Part shown: piece by piece, positions 6,979-14,116 of the stretch
How positions within the stretch are numbered: the stretch's first letter is position 1
How the letters are laid out: every line of letters begins with the position of its first letter
Assembly: GCA_017649745.1 (NCBI GenBank)
Contig: JAGCGE010000148.1
Coordinates: forward strand, 1-14,298
Length of the DNA stretch: 14,298 bases
From: Clostridiales bacterium
Lineage (GTDB): Bacteria; Bacillota_A; Clostridia; Saccharofermentanales; Saccharofermentanaceae
Direction of reading: 5' to 3'
Made by a program: the position numbers and the translations under genes
Notes under the pieces: model-generated
What the model was told of the DNA's origin: nothing
Seen by the model: only the letters and a program-made list of their open reading frames with translations
The model's database searches: none

Positions 6979-8770
6979 TCTTCTCGTAATAGTTGAATGC
7001 AGTTTCTTCGTAAGGGATGACGTCGATTATCTCATACCCTTCGAATTCATCATTACCATCACAGAACTTGATAAAGTGCTCGCAACCTTCGATCTCTTCC
7101 ATATTGAAGTGGAAATCCCTGCCGCCTCTGTCTCTTCCGAGCTCCATGAATACGGCTGCAGTTCCGTAGCCTGCGCCCTTGGTATCAGGCGCGATCCTCG
7201 TGTCGAGATCCTCACAGAAATCTTCGAAAGGCTTATAGTCGTAAGCTCCCGCATCATGCATGCTCTTAAGCTGGGATATCAGGAACTTGCCTTCGATACC
7301 GCAGAAGAACAGACAGAGCGCAGCGTATAGCGCGAGCATAGCGTTGATAACTTTGAACTTAGCCATCGACAGCAAAAGAGCGATGCCGACAACAAAGTAC
7401 ATACTAAGTATTCCGGTTCCGCCTGATGGATTATTCACATAATAAGTTCCGATGCCAAGGCCCATAACTCCAAGCGCGAGGAAGAGAGCACCTTTCGGCT
7501 CGAGCTCCTTCTGGATGTATACCGAGTGTATACCAAGCGTCGCACAGAGGAAAAGGACGATGAAGATATGAACATAAAGCGCATTTCCTGTATCGAGCTC
7601 TTTAGATATAGTATCAACGAATCCCTGTCCCTGGAAACCGATGAGTTCCCTGATGCCCATCGCGCTGCCGCCGTGGGTCAGGTTGTAGATATTAAGTATC
7701 ATAAGGCTTCCTACAAGAGATGATGCAGCGGAGATGATAACTGACAGGAACGTGCTAAGAAGCTTCTTGTCCTTAAGAAGGCAGAAGCCGCCGTAGACTC
7801 CCCATGTTACAACACACACAGCGCCTGTCTCAGTGTTCCAGATGAGCGCCATCGTCGTGATCGATAGACCGATGAAGAAGAAACTTCTCCTGAATATCTT
7901 CTTATATGTAAGTAATGTAATAAGGAAGATAATGAGCGCAGGGAAGAACATCCTGTGCGGGAATGACTGCCAGTAGATGCTGTAAGCGGTAAGACCGTAG
8001 AGGCCCAGGCCGCCAATCGCGAAGCACTTAAGGAAGAACGGCTTGATCGTCATCATCATAGATGCTGCAAGGAAGATGAACGCAGCCGCAGTAAGGATGC
8101 CCATGATGATACCTATCGTGAAGGTGTTCATGCCGAATATCTTCATCGGAAGGTACATAAGGATCGAGTAGTGACCGTAAAGCTCGGATTCGATGCCGGT
8201 AAACGGCGCGCCGTAGTAGGTGTTGATGATCGAATCGATGTAAGCCGACGAATGGTAGATGTTGTAGCTTCGTCCAAAGGAGTAATGCGAGAAAGTGTTG
8301 ACTGTCGAACTAGTAAGGAACCACAGGCCTGACATGAGAAGGGTCAGAGCCCAGAGAAGTATCACCTTTACTTTTCGAAAATGATCATGACGGACAAATA
8401 CTGCGTAAGCCGTAAGTCCCGTCGTAAAGATCGTCGAGACGATAATGTACTTGATCGTGGTGCCGTACACGAGGTGACGGTAGATCTTGTAGTAAAGGAT
8501 CGCGAGGATGACGACGAACGGTGCCGTGATGAGTATTTTCGAGATGAGGCGCGGCTGTCTGTTGTTGAACCTTCTAAGAAGGGTGTCGGCTAAGAAGAAT
8601 GTTCCGACCCAGAGGAGCGCGAAGATGAAGTAAGCCTTGATGTTGCCGAGCGTGTGGATGCCGAGAGCGCCGTCAGGACTGTTGAAAGCGATGTACCTGA
8701 AGAGCGCTGCAGGTACCGTTCCTGCTAGTGTAGACAGGAGAAGATTAAATCTGTCGCTCTTGTGTTCCAT
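6971..8770 (-). CDS. Polytopic membrane protein, probable GT-C-type glycosyltransferase or surface-polymer protein
   Basis: 599 residues from the ATG at 8770. A TTG four codons upstream (8782) would extend the frame, but it overlaps GGAG (8780-8777), which is placed 6 bases before the ATG and so acts better as the ribosome site. About 12-14 hydrophobic segments cover most of the protein. A long outer loop near 155-210 carries a Tyr/His-rich stretch with YYGAPFTGIESELYGHYSIL, which looks like a conserved substrate loop. A soluble C-terminal tail of about 100 residues contains EDLDTRIAPDTKGAGYGTAAVFMELGRDRGG. I recognise no named family, and GT-C membership is inferred from topology, length and the neighbouring gene. 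It converges on the 3868-6978 gene with an 8-bp overlap and is divergent from the RiPP-like operon. Confidence 0.7.
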   Translation of the reverse strand: MEHKSDRFNLLLSTLAGTVPAALFRYIAFNSPDGALGIHTLGNIKAYFIFALLWVGTFFLADTLLRRFNNRQPRLISKILITAPFVVILAILYYKIYRHLVYGTTIKYIIVSTIFTTGLTAYAVFVRHDHFRKVKVILLWALTLLMSGLWFLTSSTVNTFSHYSFGRSYNIYHSSAYIDSIINTYYGAPFTGIESELYGHYSILMYLPMKIFGMNTFTIGIIMGILTAAAFIFLAASMMMTIKPFFLKCFAIGGLGLYGLTAYSIYWQSFPHRMFFPALIIFLITLLTYKKIFRRSFFFIGLSITTMALIWNTETGAVCVVTWGVYGGFCLLKDKKLLSTFLSVIISAASSLVGSLMILNIYNLTHGGSAMGIRELIGFQGQGFVDTISKELDTGNALYVHIFIVLFLCATLGIHSVYIQKELEPKGALFLALGVMGLGIGTYYVNNPSGGTGILSMYFVVGIALLLSMAKFKVINAMLALYAALCLFFCGIEGKFLISQLKSMHDAGAYDYKPFEDFCEDLDTRIAPDTKGAGYGTAAVFMELGRDRGGRDFHFNMEEIEGCEHFIKFCDGNDEFEGYEIIDVIPYEETAFNYYEKIS

Positions 8771-8796
8771 CGGTCGCTCCAAAATTTTTTAAAAAG

Positions 8797-8805
8797 ATTA
8801 TACCA
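8797..8805 (-). promoter_or_regulatory. Extended -10 promoter of the minus-strand membrane gene
   Basis: Read on the minus strand this is TGGTATAAT, a perfect extended -10. The expected start near 8790 gives a leader of about 20 bases, with GGAG at 8780-8777 and ATG at 8770. No good -35 is visible. Confidence 0.6.
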
Positions 8806-8833
8806 TTTAATGAAACCTCCGTACTTCTAATCG

Positions 8834-8854
8834 TGATATTATAGGTAAAGGAGG
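8834..8854 (+). promoter_or_regulatory. Strong ribosome site and possible extended -10 of the peptide gene
   Basis: AAAGGAGG (8847-8854) is a near-perfect Shine-Dalgarno 9 bases before the ATG at 8864, the best in the window, and suggests high expression of the small peptide. TGATATTAT (8834-8842) is a possible extended -10, but its start would fall inside the ribosome site, so the real promoter may lie elsewhere in 8783-8833. Confidence 0.5.
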
Positions 8855-8863
8855 GCGATACAA

Positions 8864-9139
8864 ATGAAGATAGAGCCTAGACATGATTACAAAAAACCAC
8901 TTTATGCAGTAGGAATGACAGCTATCCTTGGAGCTACGATGCTCATGGGAACAGCTTGTGGAGATAAAGTTAAGACTTCTCTTGAAGTAAGATCCGGTCA
9001 CAGCAAGGAAGTAGAGCTTGACGGCGCTACAACTATTATTGAAGGTGACATCGCTGAACCTGATATCGACTATGCAGGCGAGATGGCTCCTGAAGATGAT
9101 CTGGAACTTTCAGGCGACGTAGAGATAGCTGAAGGCTGA
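8864..9139 (+). CDS. Candidate RiPP precursor: small acidic lipoprotein-like peptide
   Basis: 91 residues. The N-terminus (MKIEPRHDYKKPLYAVG) is polar and basic. A hydrophobic stretch at 13-31 follows, ending in MGTAC, where Cys32 satisfies a relaxed lipobox; it is the only Cys. The remaining 59 residues are acidic (17 Asp/Glu by count). They contain repeated blocks around Gly-acidic-hydrophobic: GDIAEPD at 61-67, GEMAPED at 72-78 and GDVEIAE at 84-90, plus paired ELDG/ELSG at 51-54 and 81-84. The gene lies 3 bases before a radical SAM/SPASM enzyme and has a very strong ribosome site, the usual layout of a precursor and its maturase. I infer that the repeat region is the modified core and that the peptide may be exported and lipid-anchored. 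It may belong to the 'FibroRumin' target group, which I recall only loosely. It could instead be a small lipoprotein that is modified in place. Confidence 0.7.
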   Translation: MKIEPRHDYKKPLYAVGMTAILGATMLMGTACGDKVKTSLEVRSGHSKEVELDGATTIIEGDIAEPDIDYAGEMAPEDDLELSGDVEIAEG

Positions 9140-9142
9140 TAT

Positions 9143-10207
9143 ATGAACCTGACACTGCATCTGACAGAGAACTGCAACATGGCTTGCAGCTATTGTTTAA
9201 GAGATAAGGCCCCCAAGGATATGTCCGTGGAGGTCCTTCATAAAGCATGCGACCTCGCTTTTTCCGAAGGGACAAAGGCGGGGCTGTGTTTTTTCGGAGG
9301 GGAGCCTCTTCTTCGAAAAGACCTGATATACGATGCGCTTGACTACTGTGAGGCGAAGTCGAAAGAGACAGGTATCCCGTTCAAATGCAAGATGACGACG
9401 AACGGAACTCTTCTTGATGAGGAGTTCGTAAAGCGCGCTAAGAAGGCGAACATGGGTATCGGCCTGTCGTTCGACGGCAAGGGACAGGACATCTCGAGGC
9501 GCTTCCCTGACGGCAGTTCGACTGCGGTACTTCTCGAAACGAAGGCTAAGATGCTTCTTTCGTATATGCCTAAATCCCTGGCGATGCTGACGTTGGATCC
9601 TAAGGCTGCTTCGACATTGTCAGATTCGGTAAAGTATCTGATCAGCCTTGGATTTACGAAGATATCGACGGTCCTCGCGTACGGCAGGAACGTTACTTGG
9701 ACAGATGAGGATCTGGAGATAGTAAGAGTCGAGCTCAATAAGGTCGCCGATTTCCTGAGGGATGAATATAAGCAGGGCCGTAAGTATTACGTGGCACCTC
9801 TCATCAATAAGATCCGCGAGTGCGTAGCCGGGAAGAATCCAGCTGAGCACTGTCACCTTGGTGTAAGGCAGATGCCTGTAACTCCTGACGGTGAACTTTA
9901 TCCGTGCACATCGTTCATCAAGGACGAGGACTACTTCATGGGTACCGTTTTCGACGGCATAGACAAAGAGCGCGTCATAGCGATCGCCAAGAGGAGCAAC
10001 ACTCCGTCGACATGCGTTGACTGTGACTTGAAGAAGCGCTGCACCAATTCATGCGGCTGCGCTAACAGGATGAACACAGGCCACGAAGATCAGGTATCAC
10101 CGCTGCAGTGTACATATGAGCGCATGATAATTGAGATCGCCGACCGTCTCGGAGGCGAGCTCTACGAGTATAGCGAGAAGGAATTCGCTGAATTTTTTGC
10201 AAAATAG
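9143..10207 (+). CDS. Radical SAM/SPASM peptide maturase
   Basis: 354 residues. CNMACSYC at 11-18 is the CxxxCxxC motif that binds the SAM-cleaving 4Fe-4S cluster, and GGEP at 52-55 is the usual SAM-contact motif. The C-terminal half has a SPASM domain: C237, G250-type turn (PDGELYPC) and C255, then C291, C294, C300, C304, C306 and C323, the spacing expected for two auxiliary 4Fe-4S clusters. No separate RiPP recognition element (PqqD-like) is obvious at the N-terminus, because the protein starts directly at the barrel strand MNLTLHLTENC. The start lies 3 bases after the peptide stop, with GAAGG at 9131-9135 inside the peptide's last codons, so the two are translationally coupled. The enzyme probably installs radical-derived crosslinks or epimers on the 91-residue peptide. 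The product chemistry is unknown. Confidence 0.92.
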   Translation: MNLTLHLTENCNMACSYCLRDKAPKDMSVEVLHKACDLAFSEGTKAGLCFFGGEPLLRKDLIYDALDYCEAKSKETGIPFKCKMTTNGTLLDEEFVKRAKKANMGIGLSFDGKGQDISRRFPDGSSTAVLLETKAKMLLSYMPKSLAMLTLDPKAASTLSDSVKYLISLGFTKISTVLAYGRNVTWTDEDLEIVRVELNKVADFLRDEYKQGRKYYVAPLINKIRECVAGKNPAEHCHLGVRQMPVTPDGELYPCTSFIKDEDYFMGTVFDGIDKERVIAIAKRSNTPSTCVDCDLKKRCTNSCGCANRMNTGHEDQVSPLQCTYERMIIEIADRLGGELYEYSEKEFAEFFAK

Positions 10208-10219
10208 TATAATGGGCTC
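10208..10219 (+). promoter_or_regulatory. TATAAT just before the hydrolase start, with no ribosome site
   Basis: TATAAT (10208-10213) begins at the base after the rSAM stop codon and ends 6 bases before the ATG at 10220. No Shine-Dalgarno is present in the gap; only GGG at 10214-10216 is seen. A start point 7 bases past the box would make a leaderless mRNA. This may be chance in AT-rich sequence, and read-through from the upstream genes is equally possible. Confidence 0.3.
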
Positions 10220-11077
10220 ATGGTTTATCATGAGTCAGCAAAAGTCGACGGAAAGTCGATAACATTTACGAGATACGGGGAGTGGACCAAGGTCTGCTGC
10301 CTGTTTTTTCATGGTTTTCTCGCATCATCCGATTTTCTGCCGCCTGACGCAGACAGCGAAGGCATGTGCGTGATATCTTTCGACAGGCCGGGAATTGGTG
10401 AGTCGGATTTGATCGGAAAGTACACCATGGAAGGATTTTGCAAGATCATAACAGATATCCTTAAGGAGCACGACGTCGAAAGCGTTCATGTTTTCGGACA
10501 CAGTGCGGGAGGATATTATGCGCAGGTCTATGCACAGGAATTCCCGGACATGACAAGGACGCTCACTCTCCTGAGCAGTCTTCCGCCTCTGAATTGCGAA
10601 GAGACGGAACATCTGATGACTGATGATCTTCGTAAAAGGAGATTGCTGGTCGCGAAGGCTAAGCTCCTTACAAGGTTCTACTTCGTGTCTGCCACTAATG
10701 TCATCAACAAGAAATGCGACAGTATCGTTAAGGATCGTATCGAACTGATGGCTCCTTTCGAGCAGGAAGTCTATCGAAAACACACAGACGTTTACAAAAA
10801 CGGCCTGATCATGTCTGCGACGAAGAAAGGCAAGGGCGCTTTCTATGATGCTATCGCGCTCTTCTCTCCCAAGCCTCATCCAGTGATCGATCCCAAGATC
10901 CCCGTTTATGTATGGAATGGGGAAGCTGATACCACGACCACTGTAGAATTCGCAGAGTATATGAGTAAGGCTTATAAGGCTAAGGAACTTCATGTGATCC
11001 CTGGGGGAACGCATATGATGTTTTTCGCCGTGTGGCATGATGCAGTAAAAGAGGTAAATTGTATAAATAATCTTTAA
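10220..11077 (+). CDS. Alpha/beta hydrolase
   Basis: 285 residues with the layout of the alpha/beta hydrolase fold-1 superfamily. The N-terminal strands come first, then the oxyanion HG at 31-32 (FFHGFLAS) and the nucleophile elbow GHSAGG with Ser95. A cap region of helices covers about 125-225. The likely acid is D237 in WNGEADTTTT and the likely base H265 in GGTHMMFF. No signal peptide is seen, so it should act in the cytoplasm. It follows the radical SAM gene by 12 bases on the same strand and may therefore belong to the peptide system, for example as a protease, esterase or leader-processing enzyme, though such hydrolases are also common unlinked genes. Its start lacks a normal ribosome site. 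The fold call is secure; the substrate is unknown. Confidence 0.85.
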   Translation: MVYHESAKVDGKSITFTRYGEWTKVCCLFFHGFLASSDFLPPDADSEGMCVISFDRPGIGESDLIGKYTMEGFCKIITDILKEHDVESVHVFGHSAGGYYAQVYAQEFPDMTRTLTLLSSLPPLNCEETEHLMTDDLRKRRLLVAKAKLLTRFYFVSATNVINKKCDSIVKDRIELMAPFEQEVYRKHTDVYKNGLIMSATKKGKGAFYDAIALFSPKPHPVIDPKIPVYVWNGEADTTTTVEFAEYMSKAYKAKELHVIPGGTHMMFFAVWHDAVKEVNCINNL

Positions 11078-11081
11078 GATT

Positions 11082-11090
11082 TGGTATAAT
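11082..11090 (+). promoter_or_regulatory. Extended -10 promoter of the HD-GYP gene
   Basis: TGGTATAAT, a perfect extended -10, lies directly after the hydrolase stop (11075-11077). The predicted start near 11097 gives a leader of about 25 bases, with AAGGAG (11111-11116) 5 bases before the ATG at 11122. The best -35-like hexamer, TTGTAT at 11059-11064, is 20 bases away, too far to be convincing. Confidence 0.6.
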
Positions 11091-11121
11091 AATTTGATAG
11101 GAAGATAGATAAGGAGCTGTT

Positions 11122-13251
11122 ATGTATCGGGAGAGGAAAGGACTTAGCAGCACAGCCGTTAAGTACATCTTGCATCTGGCTGTCTTATGCTTGATCGGCA
11201 TCGGTATCAATGTCGGAATGTCGAAGCTTGTCCGTGTGACAGGCATCCCTCTTTATCTTGACGCCATTGGAACCGTTATAGTCTCATTTGTCGGCGGCGT
11301 TCTTCCGGGTATAGTTGTTGGTCTTGCTACCAATTTCATCAACAGTCTTTCAGATTATTCCGCTATCTTCTATGGCACATTAAATGTCATGATCGCAGTA
11401 TGTGCTGCATTTTTCACGAGAGACGGATTCAAAAAACGTAACATGATCCCTCTTGTCGTATCGCTTTCGATCATTGGCGGTATTCTCGGATCTATACTTA
11501 CGTGGTTCATATATGGCTTTGGTTCTGAAGGCATTACTGCTGATCTCGCTAGGAAGTTCTATGATACCTGGTGCGGCAACAGATATATCGCCCAGATGTC
11601 GGCGGACTTCCTGATCGATCTGTGTGATAAGACTTTAACCGTCGTCATCGCTTTTATCGTGGCGCGATTCATATCAAAGAATTATATAGAATGGCTTAAG
11701 GGCTTTGGCTGGCAGCAGTCCAGGCTTACTGACGAGCAGCTTAAGAAGATCAACAAATCTCACGTAAGGCAGATGTCCATTAGAGCGAAGATCTTGATCC
11801 TTCTTTCTGTGGCGATCGCAGTCATCGCTATTGCAGCAGTTACAATAGGTTATTACATCTTTAAGCAGAGCACGGTAAGTGACCATGAGCAGTTCGGTAT
11901 GGGTATCGTAACTAACTGCAGTTACTACCTTGATCCTGAGATGGTCGATACTTATATCGAGCAGGGTGAAGATGCCCCTGGATATAAGGAAACTTATGAC
12001 TATTTCCAGAAGTTCCAGCAAAGTTCCGACGATATCGAATATCTGTATGTATATCAGATAAGAGAGGACGGCTGTCACGTCGTTTTCGATGTTGATACTG
12101 AGGACTTAGAAGGCGGTAATCCGGGAGACGTAGTACCGTTCGATGAATCATTCGAAGAACTTAAGGATGATCTTATCGCAGGTAAGCCAATAGAACCTAA
12201 GGTAACAAACGACACCTACGGATGGCTCCTTACGATCTATAAGCCGATCTATAACAGCGAGGGAAGATGCGTATGCTACATAGGCATCGATATCTCGATG
12301 CATCAGCTCGAACACAGCATCTACGGGTATCTTGCTAAGCAGGTATCGTTGTTCCTCGGATTCTTTATCCTCGTTCTCTGCGCAGGTCTCTGGCTTGCTA
12401 ACTACAACATCATCTATCCACTTAATGCGATGTCTTATGCGGCTAGTGCATTTGCTTACAATTCGACTGCCGAACGTAACGAGAGCGTCAAGAGGATCAC
12501 GGATCTTCATATTCACACGGGCGACGAGCTAGAGAACCTCTACACGGCTTATGAGAGAACTACTGTCGAGAGTATGCTCTTCCTTAATGAGAGCAGACGT
12601 AAGTCGAAGGTCATCGATAAGCTTCAGACAGGACTTATCATGGTACTCGCAGATATGGTCGAGAGCCGCGACAAGGGAACGGGCGACCATATCAAGAAGA
12701 CGGCAGCTTATACGAGCATAATCCTCATAAGGCTTAAGGAGAAGGGCGAGTTCCCTGATATCATCACAGGCTCTTACATCGACGACGTTGTTAAGTCAGC
12801 GCCTCTCCACGATATCGGTAAGATCAGCGTTCCTGACGCGATCCTTAATAAGCCGGGAAGGCTTGAAGCATCAGAATATGAGATCATGAAGAACCATACA
12901 GTTGCCGGTTCCGATATCATCATGAAGGTTATCGATAACGTCTCGGAGGCAGGTTATCTTGAAGAAGCCAAGAACCTCGCGAGATTCCATCATGAGAAGT
13001 ACGACGGTACAGGTTATCCGACAGGCCTTAAGGGTGAGGAGATACCTCTTTCTGCGAGAGTCATGGCCGTGGCAGATGTTTTCGATGCCCTCGTATCCAG
13101 AAGAAGCTACAAGGATCCTATGTCATTTGATGAGGTCATGCAGATCATCATCGACGGTAAGGGCACGCATTTCGACCCTAAGGTCGTGGACGCTTTCGTG
13201 GACATGAAAGAGGAAGTCAGAAGCGTTGCTGAGGCTTTCAACAACAGATAA
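11122..13251 (+). CDS. Membrane sensor with ECF-S-like module, Cache-like ectodomain and HD-GYP phosphodiesterase
   Basis: 709 residues. Residues 13-190 contain five or six membrane helices resembling the substrate-binding S component of ECF vitamin transporters, with LYLDAIGTVIVSFVGGVLPGI near 44-64 as the typical segment. A helix at about 222-247, an extracellular Cache-like region (about 250-405) and a second helix at about 408-426 follow, then a HAMP/coiled linker to about 505. The C-terminus is an HD-GYP domain with H523, H563-D564 (HDIGK), H623-H624 and GTGYP ending at Pro633, all key metal and family residues present. HD-GYP enzymes hydrolyse cyclic di-GMP to pGpG or GMP. No GGDEF domain is present, so the protein should lower c-di-GMP in response to an external or membrane ligand. 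It has its own ribosome site (AAGGAG) and an extended -10 promoter. The domain calls are confident except the ligand. Confidence 0.9.
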   Translation: MYRERKGLSSTAVKYILHLAVLCLIGIGINVGMSKLVRVTGIPLYLDAIGTVIVSFVGGVLPGIVVGLATNFINSLSDYSAIFYGTLNVMIAVCAAFFTRDGFKKRNMIPLVVSLSIIGGILGSILTWFIYGFGSEGITADLARKFYDTWCGNRYIAQMSADFLIDLCDKTLTVVIAFIVARFISKNYIEWLKGFGWQQSRLTDEQLKKINKSHVRQMSIRAKILILLSVAIAVIAIAAVTIGYYIFKQSTVSDHEQFGMGIVTNCSYYLDPEMVDTYIEQGEDAPGYKETYDYFQKFQQSSDDIEYLYVYQIREDGCHVVFDVDTEDLEGGNPGDVVPFDESFEELKDDLIAGKPIEPKVTNDTYGWLLTIYKPIYNSEGRCVCYIGIDISMHQLEHSIYGYLAKQVSLFLGFFILVLCAGLWLANYNIIYPLNAMSYAASAFAYNSTAERNESVKRITDLHIHTGDELENLYTAYERTTVESMLFLNESRRKSKVIDKLQTGLIMVLADMVESRDKGTGDHIKKTAAYTSIILIRLKEKGEFPDIITGSYIDDVVKSAPLHDIGKISVPDAILNKPGRLEASEYEIMKNHTVAGSDIIMKVIDNVSEAGYLEEAKNLARFHHEKYDGTGYPTGLKGEEIPLSARVMAVADVFDALVSRRSYKDPMSFDEVMQIIIDGKGTHFDPKVVDAFVDMKEEVRSVAEAFNNR

Positions 13252-13309
13252 ACCATCAAATTGGCGCTTTTTTTGGCGAAAATGACGAACGCGCCTGACC
13301 TTTGATCCG

Positions 13310-13318
13310 TGATATAAT
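13310..13318 (+). promoter_or_regulatory. Extended -10 promoter of the CarD-family gene
   Basis: TGATATAAT, a near-perfect extended -10 without a clear -35. The predicted start near 13325 coincides with the base of the hairpin at 13324-13360, so the mRNA would begin with that hairpin and its U-run. Confidence 0.55.
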
Positions 13319-13323
13319 CAAAT

Positions 13324-13365
13324 CACTTGAGAAAACCCTGAACAATGGGTTATTTGAGTGTTTTT
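13324..13365 (+). terminator. Intrinsic terminator or 5'-leader attenuator ahead of the CarD-family gene
   Basis: The upper stem is AACCC (13334-13338... AAACCC region) pairing with GGGTT (13347-13351) around TGAACAAT. The lower stem is CACT (13324-13327) with AGTG (13357-13360), with G-T and A-T pairs in between, and TTTTT follows (13361-13365). It may end the HD-GYP transcript. Because an extended -10 lies just upstream, it could also act on the CarD-family gene's own leader. Confidence 0.65.
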
Positions 13366-13395
13366 CGGCATTTTTAATCACAGTTAGAGGTACGT

Positions 13396-13914
13396 ATGGA
13401 ATTCAAAGTTGGTGACAACGTTGTCTATGGTGGCAACGGTGTGTGTAAGATCACAGAAATCAAGGAAATGAGTGTCTTTTCTGGTGCTCCCCTTAAGAAG
13501 TATTTCGTTCTGGAACCGATCTTTACCAAGCAGTCCTCAGTTATGTATGTTCCTTTGGACAGCGAGGTCATGCTTGCCAAGATCCATCCTGTTATCGACA
13601 AGGAAGAGGCTTTGTCCCTCATTAAAGAACTACCGAACAACAACATCGAGTGGATCGAGGACAAGAATCTTCGTAAGGACACATTTAACACCATTGTGAC
13701 AAAGGGTACACGCATGGAGATCATGGGCGTTATTAAGGCTGTAATCTCCCATCAGGCTGAACTCGTTAACGAGGGCAAGCGCCTGAACATGCAGGATGAG
13801 AAGACTCTGACGGATGCTAAGAACCGCATGAATGCAGAGCTGGCACTGGCGCTGGACTTGCAGCCTGATGAGGTTCCCGAGTTTATCAGAAAAGAGATAA
13901 AGATCGCGATCTAA
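13396..13914 (+). CDS. CarD/CdnL-family RNA polymerase-binding transcription regulator
   Basis: 172 residues. The start MEFKVGDNVVYGGNGVCKI is the hallmark of the CarD_CdnL_TRCF domain, a Tudor-like module that binds the beta subunit of RNA polymerase. Strands continue through KYFVLEPIF and SVMYVPLDSE to about residue 60, and the rest is the helical C-terminal domain (about 75-172) that touches promoter DNA near -10. The length fits the family (about 160-180). Such proteins stabilise open complexes, often at rRNA and housekeeping promoters, which may matter in a genome where promoters seem to depend on extended -10 boxes. AGAGG at 13386-13390 lies 5 bases before the ATG. The gene stands alone between two terminators. 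The stop codon lies inside the loop of its terminator. The family call is firm; its targets here are unknown. Confidence 0.93.
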   Translation: MEFKVGDNVVYGGNGVCKITEIKEMSVFSGAPLKKYFVLEPIFTKQSSVMYVPLDSEVMLAKIHPVIDKEEALSLIKELPNNNIEWIEDKNLRKDTFNTIVTKGTRMEIMGVIKAVISHQAELVNEGKRLNMQDEKTLTDAKNRMNAELALALDLQPDEVPEFIRKEIKIAI

Positions 13915-13927
13915 TCGCGATCTTTTT
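13899..13927 (+). terminator. Intrinsic terminator overlapping the end of the CarD-family gene
   Basis: AAAGATCGCGAT (13899-13910) pairs perfectly over 12 bp with ATCGCGATCTTT (13914-13925) around the loop CTA, and the T-run continues to 13927. The TAA stop (13912-13914) sits in and beside the loop, so the last four sense codons (Lys-Ile-Ala-Ile) are the 5' arm. Confidence 0.92.
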
Positions 13928-13978
13928 ATTTGTCGGAAATCCAGTTCCTACTCCTGAGATATATGTCGCCGCCCGGTA

Positions 13979-14003
13979 GCGAAAATCATTTTTCGACTTT
14001 TTT
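13979..14003 (+). terminator. Possible weak second terminator
   Basis: CGAAAA (13980-13985) pairs with TTTTCG (13990-13995) around TCAT, followed by ACTTTTTT. The stem is short and AT-rich, so it may be only a backup to the strong terminator 50 bases upstream. Confidence 0.35.
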
Positions 14004-14076
14004 CTAAATGGACGGTACAGATTTTACAATTTGACTCAAAAAAGTCCGAATTTTAGTAAAGATTTATTTGAAAAAA

Positions 14077-14116
14077 TGGTATATACTCTATGAGTGGAAA
14101 TTTGGGTTTCCACTTA
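14077..14116 (+). promoter_or_regulatory. Putative pckA promoter with a 5'-end hairpin
   Basis: TGGTATATA (14077-14085) resembles an extended -10. The predicted start near 14092 coincides with a hairpin: AGTGGAAA (14093-14100) pairs perfectly with TTTCCACT (14107-14114) around TTTGGG, extendable by two pairs. A-rich sequence follows, so this is not a terminator. A second small hairpin, GGTAT (14128-14132) with ATACC (14139-14143), follows in the approximately 80-base leader. Confidence 0.5.

Noticed and set aside
8771..8782. TTG start giving four more residues to the minus-strand membrane protein
   Set aside because: The TTG overlaps the GGAG ribosome site that is well placed for the ATG at 8770.
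10325..11038. 237-codon antisense frame inside the hydrolase gene
   Set aside because: Its length is striking, but the plus-strand gene has a complete catalytic triad and family motifs. The antisense product has no recognisable motif, signal or ribosome site, so this is a codon-bias shadow.
13261..13278. TTGGCG...TTTTTTT...TTGGCG as a possible terminator
   Set aside because: The two copies are direct, not inverted, so no stem forms next to the T-run. A distant GCGCC at 13291-13295 would leave a loop of more than 20 bases.
14030..14040. TTTGA-C-TCAAA palindrome and TTGACT as operator or -35
   Set aside because: Short and AT-rich, with no -10 at a proper distance; chance occurrence is likely.
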